NCBI RefSeq assembly: GCF_017309385.1
Contig: NZ_JAFJMJ010000002.1
Coordinates: forward strand, 1,240,001 to 1,304,000
Source: Amycolatopsis sp. 195334CR
GTDB taxonomy: Bacteria; Actinomycetota; Actinomycetes; Mycobacteriales; Pseudonocardiaceae
Length of the DNA stretch: 64,000 nucleotides
Direction of reading: 5' to 3'
The notes under the pieces were generated by a model. That model saw only the letters and a program-made list of their open reading frames with translations, searched no databases and had not been told where the DNA came from. This document shows positions 33,164 through 41,094 of this stretch, piece by piece. Position numbers and translations under genes: made by a program. Within the stretch, counting starts at the first letter, position 1. The number at the start of each line of letters is the position of its first letter.

Positions 33164-33991
33164 ATGACCACCTCACTCATCGCCCTGGTCACCGGGGCGA
33201 ACCAGGGCCTGGGCCGGGCGCTCGCCGCCGGGCTGGCCCGGCGGCTGACCGCGCAGGACGTCGTCTACCTCACCGGGCGCGACTCCGCCCGCGTGGCCGA
33301 GGCCGTCGAGGGACTTTCCGGCGCCCAGGTCCGCGGTGAACTGTTCGACGTGGCCGATCCCGAAGCCGCCTCCCGGTTCGCCGAGCGGCTGCGGGACCGC
33401 CACGGCGGCGTGGACATCGTCTTCGGCAACGCGGTGATGCGCGTCGGCCCCGAGGACGACCCGCGCGAGATCATCGGCCCCTACACCCAGGTGAACAACT
33501 TCGGCACCACCCGGCTGCTGCGGGCGTTCGCCCCGCTGGTGCGCGACGGCGGCAGGCTGATCGTGGTCGCCAGTTCGCTGGGCACCCTGCACCACCTCGC
33601 GCCCGTGCTGCACCAGCGCTTCGACGGTCTGTCCACATTGGACCAGGTGGACAAGCAGGTGGCTGCCTGGCGCGACGCGGTCGCCGACGGCAGCGCGCGC
33701 TCCGGTGCCTGGCCCGGCTTCGTCAACATCCCGTCGAAGATCGCGCAGGTCGCCGCGGTGCGCGCACTGGCGTCGCACCGACGCGCGGCCGACCTCGACC
33801 GCGGCACCCTGCTCGCCGCGGTCTGCCCCGGCATGATCAACACTCCGACCTCGGCGAAGTGGTGGGACGTGAGCGGCGCGCCCAGTCCGGCCGAGGCCGC
33901 CGTCGCGCTGCTGGACCTCGTTTTCGAGCCGGTACAACCAGAGCACTACGGACAATTGGTCCGATTTGGACAGGTCGTGCCCTGGAAGTAG
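33164..33991 (+). CDS. SDR-family protein lacking the catalytic tyrosine
   Basis: The 275-aa short-chain dehydrogenase fold has the NAD(P)-binding TGANQGLG (about 10-17), the conserved NAV in FGNAVMR and the Ser strand IVVASSLGT. It resembles carbonyl-reductase-type SDRs. At the usual YxxxK the sequence reads N-I-P-S-K, so Tyr is replaced by Asn while Lys is kept. The protein may have altered activity or be a NAD(P)H-sensing protein. It is divergent from a LysR regulator. Confidence 0.85.
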   Translation: MTTSLIALVTGANQGLGRALAAGLARRLTAQDVVYLTGRDSARVAEAVEGLSGAQVRGELFDVADPEAASRFAERLRDRHGGVDIVFGNAVMRVGPEDDPREIIGPYTQVNNFGTTRLLRAFAPLVRDGGRLIVVASSLGTLHHLAPVLHQRFDGLSTLDQVDKQVAAWRDAVADGSARSGAWPGFVNIPSKIAQVAAVRALASHRRAADLDRGTLLAAVCPGMINTPTSAKWWDVSGAPSPAEAAVALLDLVFEPVQPEHYGQLVRFGQVVPWK

Positions 33992-33994
33992 GCG

Positions 33995-35203
33995 CTACAC
34001 CACGTTCCTGGCGCGGTAGCCGGCCAGTTCGTCGGCCGGGATGCCGAGCAGCCCACCCAGCACCTGGTCGGTGTGCTCGCCCAGCTCCGGACCCACCCAC
34101 CGCACCTCACCGGGGCTCTCCGGCAGGTGCGGCACCACCCCGGGGAAGCGGATGTCCTCCGGTTCACCGTCCACGGTGACCTGGAACGGCCTCACCATGC
34201 CGCGCGCCCGGTAGTGCTCGTCGGCCGCGATGGCGTGCGCGTCGTGCACCGGACCCGCGGGCACCCCGGCTTCGCTGAGGATCCGGACGGCCTCGGCGGC
34301 GGTGTGGCGGGAGGTCCACGCCGTGATCGCCTCGTCGAGTTCGGTTTCCCTGGCGTAGCGCGCTGATCCGTCGGCGAGCGTGGGGTCGCCCGCGAGGTCG
34401 TCCCGGCCGACCGCCGCCATCAGGCGAGCGAAGGCACCGCTGGAGTTGCCCGCGATGACCACCGATCCGTCGGCGGCCGGGTACACCCCGCTCGGCACCA
34501 CGCCGGGCAGGTTCCCGGCGGTGCGCTCGCGTGCCGTGCCGTAGGCGTCGAGATCGGGGATGAGCGACTCCATCATCATGAACACCGATTCGTACAGCGC
34601 GACGTCGACCAGGTTCGGCCCGGGGGGCCGGTGGCCGCGTGCCTTCGCCAGCAACAGGATCAACGCGCCGACCGCGCCGTGCAGTCCGGCGGCGGTGTCG
34701 GCGATCGGCGCGGCGGAGCGCACCGGCGGCCGGTCGGGGTACCCGGTCACGTGACGCAGTCCGGCGAACGCCTCGGCGACCCCGCCGAACCCCGCGCGAT
34801 CCCGGTACGGGCCGGTCTGGCCGTACCCGGAGATCCGCACCACGACCACGTCGGAGTTCGCCTCGGTGAGCCGGTCCGGCCCGAGCCCGAGCCGTTCCAG
34901 CGCGCCCGGCCGGAAGTTCTCCACCACCACGTCGCTGTGGCGCACCAGGTCCAGCGCGATCGCGCGCCCCTCGTCGGTGCCCAGGTCGAGGGTGACCGAC
35001 TTCTTGTTGCGCGCGATGGTCCGGAACAGCATCGAGGTCTCGCCGCGACCGCGCCGCCAGCCCCGCAGTTCGTCGCCGGTGCCCGGCCGTTCGATCTTGA
35101 TCACCTCGGCACCGAAGTCGGCGAACAGCCGGGTGGCGAACGGGGCGGCGATGAAGCTGCCCAGTTCGAGCACCCGGATCCCGGTCAGTGGAGCGTCGGC
35201 CAC
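33995..35203 (-). CDS. CaiB/BaiF family III CoA-transferase
   Basis: The 402-aa enzyme has the family opening GIRVLELGSFIAAPFATRLFADFGAEVIKIE split over residues about 8-38. The catalytic Asp lies in PIADTAAGLHG (about 168), and GEHTDQVL appears near the end. Such enzymes move CoA between carboxylic acids by a ping-pong mechanism in the catabolism of unusual acids. GTG at 35203 follows GGAAGGGG. Neighbours do not show which acid is used. It is convergent with the SDR gene and separate from the membrane protein. Confidence 0.92.
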   Translation of the reverse strand: MADAPLTGIRVLELGSFIAAPFATRLFADFGAEVIKIERPGTGDELRGWRRGRGETSMLFRTIARNKKSVTLDLGTDEGRAIALDLVRHSDVVVENFRPGALERLGLGPDRLTEANSDVVVVRISGYGQTGPYRDRAGFGGVAEAFAGLRHVTGYPDRPPVRSAAPIADTAAGLHGAVGALILLLAKARGHRPPGPNLVDVALYESVFMMMESLIPDLDAYGTARERTAGNLPGVVPSGVYPAADGSVVIAGNSSGAFARLMAAVGRDDLAGDPTLADGSARYARETELDEAITAWTSRHTAAEAVRILSEAGVPAGPVHDAHAIAADEHYRARGMVRPFQVTVDGEPEDIRFPGVVPHLPESPGEVRWVGPELGEHTDQVLGGLLGIPADELAGYRARNVV

Positions 35204-35249
35204 GGTCGGTCCCCTTCCGCGAGTGGTGGCGGCCGTCCACGGTAGGCGC

Positions 35250-37094
35250 CTAACCGGTCAGCTGGTAGATCCGGAACCCGGGATTCTGGTAGACCAGCCG
35301 GAACGGGGGCCGGTCGAGCTCGCGCAGGCCCGGCGTGCGTTCCTTGCCGTGGAGCAGGGGCGTGGCGACCACGGCGTACCCGATGTCGTACCGGCGCACG
35401 AGTTCCCGCACCCGGGGATCGGTGGCCACCTCGTCGAACTTCTCCAGCAGCACCCAGCGGTCCGAGCCGGGCGGGTAGTTGCCGAAGTAGGGCACCACGG
35501 TCCGGCGGCCGACCAGGCCGTAGGACCAGGTGGAGCCGTCGCCGTTGTCGTTCATCACGGCGGTGCCCGGCGGCACGATCTCGGTGAGCCGCCGCAGGCC
35601 CGCCGCCACGTCCGGGGTGACCGGGCCCGGCCGGTACACCTCGCGCACGCGCTCGCCGTTCGCGAGCGCGTACCCGCCCGTCGCGCCCAGGTAGCCGGCC
35701 AGCAGCAGGACCGCCACGCGCCAGTCGCCGAGGCGGCGGCGCACCTCGTCCAGCAGGTACCCGGCGGCGACCGCGCCGACCACCGGCAGCACCGCGATCA
35801 GCCGGAAGCTGTCGTTCCACCACGGCGCGACCAGGTACCGGGTCACCGCGTGATCGGTGGACACCGACAGCACGTACAGCCCGGCGAACACCAGTGCCGC
35901 CGCTGTGGCCCACCGCCAGGCCGGGACGCGCACGAACACCAGCAGACCGCCGAACACCAGCACGGCCAGCACCCACTGCGCCGGTGGCGCCGCCTCGCCG
36001 GGCTGGGGGACCACACCGCCGAGCGTGAGCACCCGGAACAACGCGGTCCCGGCGTCGCTGCTCGCCGCCCAGAACGGCTGGAACGCGGCGACCCGCGGCG
36101 TCACCCGCAGCAGGCCGCCGAGCAACGGCAGCAGCACCAGCACGCAGAGCCCGAGCAGCACGCCCAACCTGGCCCAGTCGAGCGGGAAATCGCGCCGGTC
36201 CCGCAGGAGCAGCACCAGCACGCCGAACACCGCGAGCACCACGGCCGCGCTCGGGTGCACCACCAGCAGCCCGTTCGCGGCGAGCACGGCCATCGGCAGG
36301 ACGCCGGTGTCGCCGGTCCTGAGCCAGCGCACCGCCAGTGCCAGTGCGGGCCCGACCAGGCAGAGCGCGAGTGCGTAGGGGTAGAGCCCGCCGTAGCTCC
36401 ACAGCAGGTACGGCAGGTTGGCGAAGGTCGTGCTGACCACCACGGCCGATGCCACCGCGCCGGTGCGCAGGCCCAGCCCGGCGGCGAGCGCGGCGGTGCC
36501 CAGTGGCACCACCAGCGTGGCCACCGCGATGACCAGCCCGTTGAGCACGGCCGGTGGCGGCTGCCCGGTGAGGCCTTGCACGAGCGAACCGATCAGGTGG
36601 AACCCGTTGGGGTAGAAGAAATCCGGGTGGTCCTCGGCGATCGCGGCCAGGCCGGCCGGTGCCGGGTCACCGGAGTCGGTGAGGTGCTGGATCGCGTTGC
36701 CGTGGAAGCTCATGTCCCACACCTGGGACACCGCGTCCAGGCCGCGCATGCCCAGCGCCACGACCACCGCGCCGATCGCCGCGGCGACCACCACCGCCGG
36801 GCCGATGGTGAGAAAGCCCTTGCGCTGCCACGTTTCCGGCTCCGCGTTTCCCGTGTCGCGCAGCCAGGGCCGGGCGAGCGCGGCCACCGCCACCACGGCG
36901 GCCAGGAAGAGCAGGAAGGTCCACCACCGCCACGGCACGCCGAGCAGGCTGAACAGCGGCCCGGCGAGCCCGGCCAGGCCGCAGGTGAGCGCCGGGGCGG
37001 CCCCGAGCACCGCCCAGCCGCCGCGCCGCACGGCCGTGGCCAGCGCCAGTCCCGGCAGCCAGAGCACGCCGGGCACCACCAGCACGGTCACCAC
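35250..37094 (-). CDS. Large membrane protein, DUF6541-like (GT-C-like)
   Basis: The 614-aa protein has about 13 hydrophobic segments and a C-terminal soluble domain of about 130 residues. The loop after the first few segments holds MSFHGNAIQHLTDSGDP and EDHPDFFYPNGFHLIG, similar to actinobacterial DUF6541 proteins thought to be GT-C glycosyltransferase-like. It may use a polyprenyl-linked sugar to modify a cell-envelope component. That is inferred from architecture alone. GTG at 37094 follows AGGGGG. Confidence 0.75.
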   Translation of the reverse strand: MVTVLVVPGVLWLPGLALATAVRRGGWAVLGAAPALTCGLAGLAGPLFSLLGVPWRWWTFLLFLAAVVAVAALARPWLRDTGNAEPETWQRKGFLTIGPAVVVAAAIGAVVVALGMRGLDAVSQVWDMSFHGNAIQHLTDSGDPAPAGLAAIAEDHPDFFYPNGFHLIGSLVQGLTGQPPPAVLNGLVIAVATLVVPLGTAALAAGLGLRTGAVASAVVVSTTFANLPYLLWSYGGLYPYALALCLVGPALALAVRWLRTGDTGVLPMAVLAANGLLVVHPSAAVVLAVFGVLVLLLRDRRDFPLDWARLGVLLGLCVLVLLPLLGGLLRVTPRVAAFQPFWAASSDAGTALFRVLTLGGVVPQPGEAAPPAQWVLAVLVFGGLLVFVRVPAWRWATAAALVFAGLYVLSVSTDHAVTRYLVAPWWNDSFRLIAVLPVVGAVAAGYLLDEVRRRLGDWRVAVLLLAGYLGATGGYALANGERVREVYRPGPVTPDVAAGLRRLTEIVPPGTAVMNDNGDGSTWSYGLVGRRTVVPYFGNYPPGSDRWVLLEKFDEVATDPRVRELVRRYDIGYAVVATPLLHGKERTPGLRELDRPPFRLVYQNPGFRIYQLTG

Positions 37095-37176
37095 GGCGCA
37101 CCCCCTGGCCGTCCACGCTAGGAACCGGATTGCCTTGGCGCAGCACCCATTCGAGCGGCGGCGCGGGTGATTCGAC

Positions 37177-38610
37177 CTACTGCAGCGTCACGGTTTTGTA
37201 CTCGACGTACTGGGTCAGGCCGACCGCGCCGTACTCGCGGCCGATGCCGCTGGACTTGAACCCGCCGAACGGGCCGTCGAAGCCGATCGAGGCGCCGTTG
37301 ACGGTGACCGTACCGGTCCGTATCCGGCGCGCGAACGCGAGCGCGCGGGCTTCGTCGGCGGACCAGACACCGCCGGAAAGCCCGTACTCCGACTCGTTGG
37401 CGATGCGGACCGCGTCGTCTTCGGTGTCGTAGGGGATGACCACGAGCACCGGCCCGAAGATCTCCTCCCGTGCGATGCGCATCGAATTGTCGACGTCGGC
37501 GAACAGCGTCGGCGTGACGTAGTGGCCGTTTTCCAGCCCTGCCGGGACTTCCGGGCCGCCGGTGACCAGGCGGGCACCTTCCTCGACGCCGAGCCGGATG
37601 TAGTCGAGCACCCGCTGCTGCTGGCCCCGCCGCACCATGGGGCCGATGAACGTGTGCTCGTCGGCCGGATCGCCGACCCGCAGCGACTCCATCATTTCCT
37701 TCAGCGCGGCAACGACTTCTTCGTACCGGTCGCGCGGGGCGAGGATGCGGGTCTGCGCGATGCAGGCTTCGCCGTTGTTGAGCAGGGAACCGAACTTCAG
37801 CCCCGGCACGGCGGCGTCGAGATCGGCGTCGGGCAGCAGGACGGCGGCGGATTTCCCGCCCAGCTCCAGGCTGACCCGCTTGAGCTGCGCGCCGGCCAGC
37901 GAGGCGATCCGGCGACCGGCCGCGGTCGATCCGGTGAACGCGATCTTGTCCACGCCGGGGTGCCGGACCAGGTACTCACTGGTTTCCCGGTCGGCGGGCA
38001 GCACGCTGATCACGCCCTCGGGCAGGCCGGTCTCCTCGAGCAGGCGCGCGAGCAGGTTCATCGTCAGCGAGTTCTCCGGCGACACCTTGAGCACCACGGT
38101 GTTGCCCGCGAGCAGGGCGGGGAGGACCTTCGCCAGCGCGGCCGAGAACGGGGAGTTCCACGGGATCACCGCGGCGACCACGCCGATCGGCTCGCGGCGG
38201 ACGATCGACCGCTGGGGGCCGCCGGGCAGGGCCTCCTCCCAGGCCAGCTCCTCGGCGGCCTTGAGGTACGCGTCGGCCTGGCGGGTCAGGCCGGTCTGCC
38301 CGGCGTGGGTGAACCAGCGCGCGGAACCGTTCTCCGTGCTGGTCAGGTCTGCGATTTCCGCCGCGTGTGCCTTGCGCAGTTCGGTGAGCCGCCGGACGGC
38401 CGCGATCCGGTCGGCCGGGGCCAGTCGCGGCCAGGGACCTTCGTCGAAGGCCTTCCTGGCGGCGGCGACCGCGCGATCGATGTCCGCCGGGAGCGCCTGC
38501 GCGGCGCGGCCGAGCAGCGATCCGTCGTGCGGGGAGGTGATGTCCAGCAGGTGCGGGTCGCTCGGCTTGGTCCACGAGCCCCCGAGGAAAAGCTTGTCGT
38601 CAGTAATCAC
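37177..38610 (-). CDS. NAD(P)-dependent aldehyde dehydrogenase
   Basis: The 477-aa ALDH has IPWNSPF, the cofactor loop FTGSTAAGR, the general base in ELGGKS and the nucleophile Cys in NNGEACIAQTR. It oxidises an aldehyde to the acid. It is divergent from a small TetR regulator, and the 81-bp gap contains palindromes, so it is probably induced by its substrate aldehyde through that regulator. Confidence 0.94.
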   Translation of the reverse strand: MITDDKLFLGGSWTKPSDPHLLDITSPHDGSLLGRAAQALPADIDRAVAAARKAFDEGPWPRLAPADRIAAVRRLTELRKAHAAEIADLTSTENGSARWFTHAGQTGLTRQADAYLKAAEELAWEEALPGGPQRSIVRREPIGVVAAVIPWNSPFSAALAKVLPALLAGNTVVLKVSPENSLTMNLLARLLEETGLPEGVISVLPADRETSEYLVRHPGVDKIAFTGSTAAGRRIASLAGAQLKRVSLELGGKSAAVLLPDADLDAAVPGLKFGSLLNNGEACIAQTRILAPRDRYEEVVAALKEMMESLRVGDPADEHTFIGPMVRRGQQQRVLDYIRLGVEEGARLVTGGPEVPAGLENGHYVTPTLFADVDNSMRIAREEIFGPVLVVIPYDTEDDAVRIANESEYGLSGGVWSADEARALAFARRIRTGTVTVNGASIGFDGPFGGFKSSGIGREYGAVGLTQYVEYKTVTLQ

Positions 38611-38624
38611 GGTCTCGACGGTAC

Positions 38625-38647
38625 CACTTAAGTGTCACACCTGTGTG
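38625..38647. promoter_or_regulatory. Candidate TetR operators between ALDH and TetR genes
   Basis: CACTTAAGTG at 38625-38634 is a perfect 10-bp palindrome. CACAC at 38636-38640 and GTGTG at 38643-38647 form a second inverted pair with a 2-base spacer. Both lie in the 81-bp gap between the divergent genes. Confidence 0.5.
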
Positions 38648-38691
38648 GCAGTAAATGTTGTACCTGTCACGTCGTGGTGTAGGTTGCCGGT

Positions 38692-39228
38692 ATGAGGGCT
38701 GACGCCAAACGGAACCTGGAGCTGGTGCTGACCACCGGCGCCCGCATGCTCGCCGAAGACCCGTCGGCGAGCATCGCCGCCATCGCGGCCGAAGCCGGGG
38801 TCGACCGGCGCACGGTGTACCGCCGCTTCGCCTCCCGCGACGAACTGCTGGCCGCGGTGTACGAGGCGCGGCTCGACGCCATCGAAGCGGCGATCGAGGC
38901 GGCGCGGCTGCGCGAAGCCCCGTTCCCGGTGGCGATCCACCGCTACGTCGAGGGCATCATCGAGGTCAACCGCACCTGGCCGGTCGACCTCGGGCTCATG
39001 CTCGCGGACCCGTCCGTCCACAAGCGACGCGACCGGGCGATCGCCGAGGTGGACGCGTTCCTGCGCCGGGCCGTCGAGCAGGGCTTCCTCCGGCAGGACG
39101 GCCCGGACGGCTGGGCGGGCACGGTACTCGGCACGCTCCTGCGCGTCGGCGCCCGCGACCTGCCGGGAAGCGCGTCCCAGGCCGCCGACGTGCTGGTGCG
39201 TACCTTCGTGAGCGGTTTCGGGGGTTAG
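38692..39228 (+). CDS. TetR-family transcriptional regulator
   Basis: The 178-aa regulator has the N-terminal HTH SIAAIAAEAGVDRRTVYRRF (about 24-43) and a small helical ligand domain (DLGLMLADPSVHKR). It probably represses the divergent aldehyde dehydrogenase. Its TAG stop (39226-39228) lies inside the left arm of a palindromic element, so the C-terminus may have been altered by insertion of that element. Confidence 0.9.
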   Translation: MRADAKRNLELVLTTGARMLAEDPSASIAAIAAEAGVDRRTVYRRFASRDELLAAVYEARLDAIEAAIEAARLREAPFPVAIHRYVEGIIEVNRTWPVDLGLMLADPSVHKRRDRAIAEVDAFLRRAVEQGFLRQDGPDGWAGTVLGTLLRVGARDLPGSASQAADVLVRTFVSGFGG

Positions 39229-39390
39229 GCGGTGTCCGGCAAGTCACGCTCGCGGTCTTCGCGCCCAGGCGGCCCCTGGCGGCACCGGGCCTTCGGCCGA
39301 GTACGGCCAGTACGAGGCCGAATGCCCGGCACCGCCAGGAACCACCTGGATCACGAAGCCCATCGAGCAGACTCGCCGGACACCGCCTAA
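39225..39390. repeat. 166-bp nested palindromic element (MITE-like) between convergent genes
   Basis: The termini TTAGGCGGTGTCCGGC (39225-39240) and GCCGGACACCGCCTAA (39375-39390) are perfect 16-bp inverted repeats, and pairing extends to about 21 bp with one mismatch. Inside are further inverted segments: CCTGGCGGCACCGGGC with GCCCGGCACCGCCAGG (two mismatches), and TTCGGCC/GGCCGAA. The whole can fold as one long hairpin. The TAG stop of the TetR gene and the TAG stop of the convergent DUF885 gene both lie in the outermost arms. Mobility is inferred. Confidence 0.85.
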
Positions 39391-41072
39391 AGCGCGCCCA
39401 GTTCCGCGGTCAGGTCGTCGAGACCGAGCGCGCCCGCCGAAAGGGCGGCCATGTGCCACGCCTTCGCGTCGAAGTCGGCGCCCTTGGCGGTGCGTGCGGC
39501 TTCCCGGCCGTCGAGCCAGGCGCGCTCGCCGAGTTTGTAGCTGATCGCCTGCCCCGGCCTGCCCAGGTATCGGGTGATCTCGCTGTCGATGTACGAGTCC
39601 GGCTCGCTGCTGTACGCGGCGAACAGCGCGCGGCCCAGTTCCGGCGTCCAGGTCTGCCCGGCGCCCACCGGCGAGTCACCGGGGATCGGCAGCGACAGGT
39701 GCATGCCGATGTCGATGATCACCCGGATGGCCCGCATCAGCTGCGCCTCCAGGTACCCCAGCCGCGCGCCGGGCTCACGCAGGTGCCCGAGTTCGTCCAT
39801 CAGCCGTTCCGCGTACAGCGCCCAGCCCTCGGTGCACGCGCTGACCCCGCCGATGCCCGCCTGGAACACCGACAGCCGGTCGGCCAGGTGCGCCCACTGC
39901 GCCAGCTGCAGGTGGTGCCCCGGCACACCCTCGTGGTACCAGGTGCTGACCAGGCTCCACAGCGGGAAGCTGGTCCGCCCGAGCGTCGGCAGGTAGGTGC
40001 GGCCGGGCCGGGTGAACGACCGGTCGGGGCGCACGTAGTACGGCGCGGCGGCGCTGCCCGGCGGCGCCTCGTGCGCCTCCACCCGGCGGATCGGCTCGGC
40101 CAGGTCGAAGTGCGTGCCGTCCAGGTCGCGGATCGCCTCGTCCATCAGGCCCTGCAGCCGGGCCAGGATCGCGGGCACGCCCTCGATCCGCTCGCCGTGC
40201 TCGTTCAGGTGCGCCATCGCTTCGCCGACCGACGCGCCGGGCAGCACCCGCGAGGCCTCTTCGACGATCTCCGCGCGCAGCCGGTGGAACTCGGCCCAGC
40301 CCCATTCGTAGGCCTGCACCGGGTCGAGGTTCGACCCGGTCCACTGCCGCGCGGTCACCCGGTACCGCTCCTCGCCGACACCGTCCGGGGTGCCCTCGGT
40401 GCGCGGCAGGTACTCCTCGCCCAGCCAGCGGCCCAGCTCACGGACGGCGTCCCCGGCCTGGTCGGCGGCGCGGTCGAGGTCGGCCCGCAGTGAATCGGGG
40501 ACCTCGGCCTTCGCGGCCAGCCCGGCGAACCAGCCCCGCCCGCCTTCGACCGCCGACCAGTCGGCCAGCTGCCCGGCCACGGTCCGCGCCTGGCGGGGCG
40601 CGGCGGTCGTCCCGCGGTCCGCGCCCGCGCGCAGGGACTCGGTGTACCCGGCCAGTGCCGCCGGCACGTTCGCCATCCGCCGCGCGATCACCGCCCAGTC
40701 CTCGTCGGTGGCCGTCGGCATCATGGTGAACACCATCCGGCTGATGTGCACCGGGCCCATGATGTTGGAGACGTCGCGCAGGTGCTCGCCCGATTCGCTG
40801 ACCGCCAGGTTCGAGCCGAGCCGCTCGCGCAGCAGCCGCGCGCAGCGCCGCTCGTCGTCCCCGCCGGGCTCGCCGGTCCCGTCCAGCGCGTCCAGCGCCG
40901 TCAGGGTGCGCCGGTCCAGGTCGTCACGGGCGCGCTGGCCGTCGGGGGAGAAGTCGGGCATCCGGTCGTCACCGGGGCGCAGGCCGGTCATCGTGCCGAT
41001 GACCGGGTTCAGCTCGGCCAGGTCGTTCGAGTAGGAGTCGGCGAGGTCGCGGATCGCGCGGGAGGAGGCCAT
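39387..41072 (-). CDS. DUF885-family metallopeptidase-like protein
   Basis: The 561-aa protein carries the DUF885 zinc motif HEGVPGHH (a HExxH-type variant) and a downstream Glu in CTEGWALYAERLMDELG, as in gluzincin-like carboxypeptidases. It has no signal peptide and is probably a cytoplasmic peptidase. The ATG at 41072 lies next to a 7-bp inverted repeat; in-frame sequence further upstream is antisense to the kinase gene. The last codons and the TAG fall in the arm of the palindromic element. Confidence 0.9.
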   Translation of the reverse strand: MASSRAIRDLADSYSNDLAELNPVIGTMTGLRPGDDRMPDFSPDGQRARDDLDRRTLTALDALDGTGEPGGDDERRCARLLRERLGSNLAVSESGEHLRDVSNIMGPVHISRMVFTMMPTATDEDWAVIARRMANVPAALAGYTESLRAGADRGTTAAPRQARTVAGQLADWSAVEGGRGWFAGLAAKAEVPDSLRADLDRAADQAGDAVRELGRWLGEEYLPRTEGTPDGVGEERYRVTARQWTGSNLDPVQAYEWGWAEFHRLRAEIVEEASRVLPGASVGEAMAHLNEHGERIEGVPAILARLQGLMDEAIRDLDGTHFDLAEPIRRVEAHEAPPGSAAAPYYVRPDRSFTRPGRTYLPTLGRTSFPLWSLVSTWYHEGVPGHHLQLAQWAHLADRLSVFQAGIGGVSACTEGWALYAERLMDELGHLREPGARLGYLEAQLMRAIRVIIDIGMHLSLPIPGDSPVGAGQTWTPELGRALFAAYSSEPDSYIDSEITRYLGRPGQAISYKLGERAWLDGREAARTAKGADFDAKAWHMAALSAGALGLDDLTAELGAL

Positions 41073-41073
41073 G

Positions 41074-41094
41074 CCGCACCGTATCTTGGTGCGG
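41074..41094. promoter_or_regulatory. Inverted repeat spanning the 21-bp gap of two divergent genes
   Basis: CCGCACC (41074-41080) and GGTGCGG (41088-41094) are perfect 7-bp arms with the 7-base spacer GTATCTT. The element fills the whole space between the DUF885 ATG (41072) and the kinase GTG (41094). Neither gene has a ribosome site, so both mRNAs may be leaderless and a protein bound here could block both. Confidence 0.5.

Noticed and set aside
39244-39459. A 71-codon reverse-strand frame over the palindromic element
   Set aside because: It overlaps the DUF885 gene end and consists mostly of the palindromic repeat; more likely a repeat read as protein.
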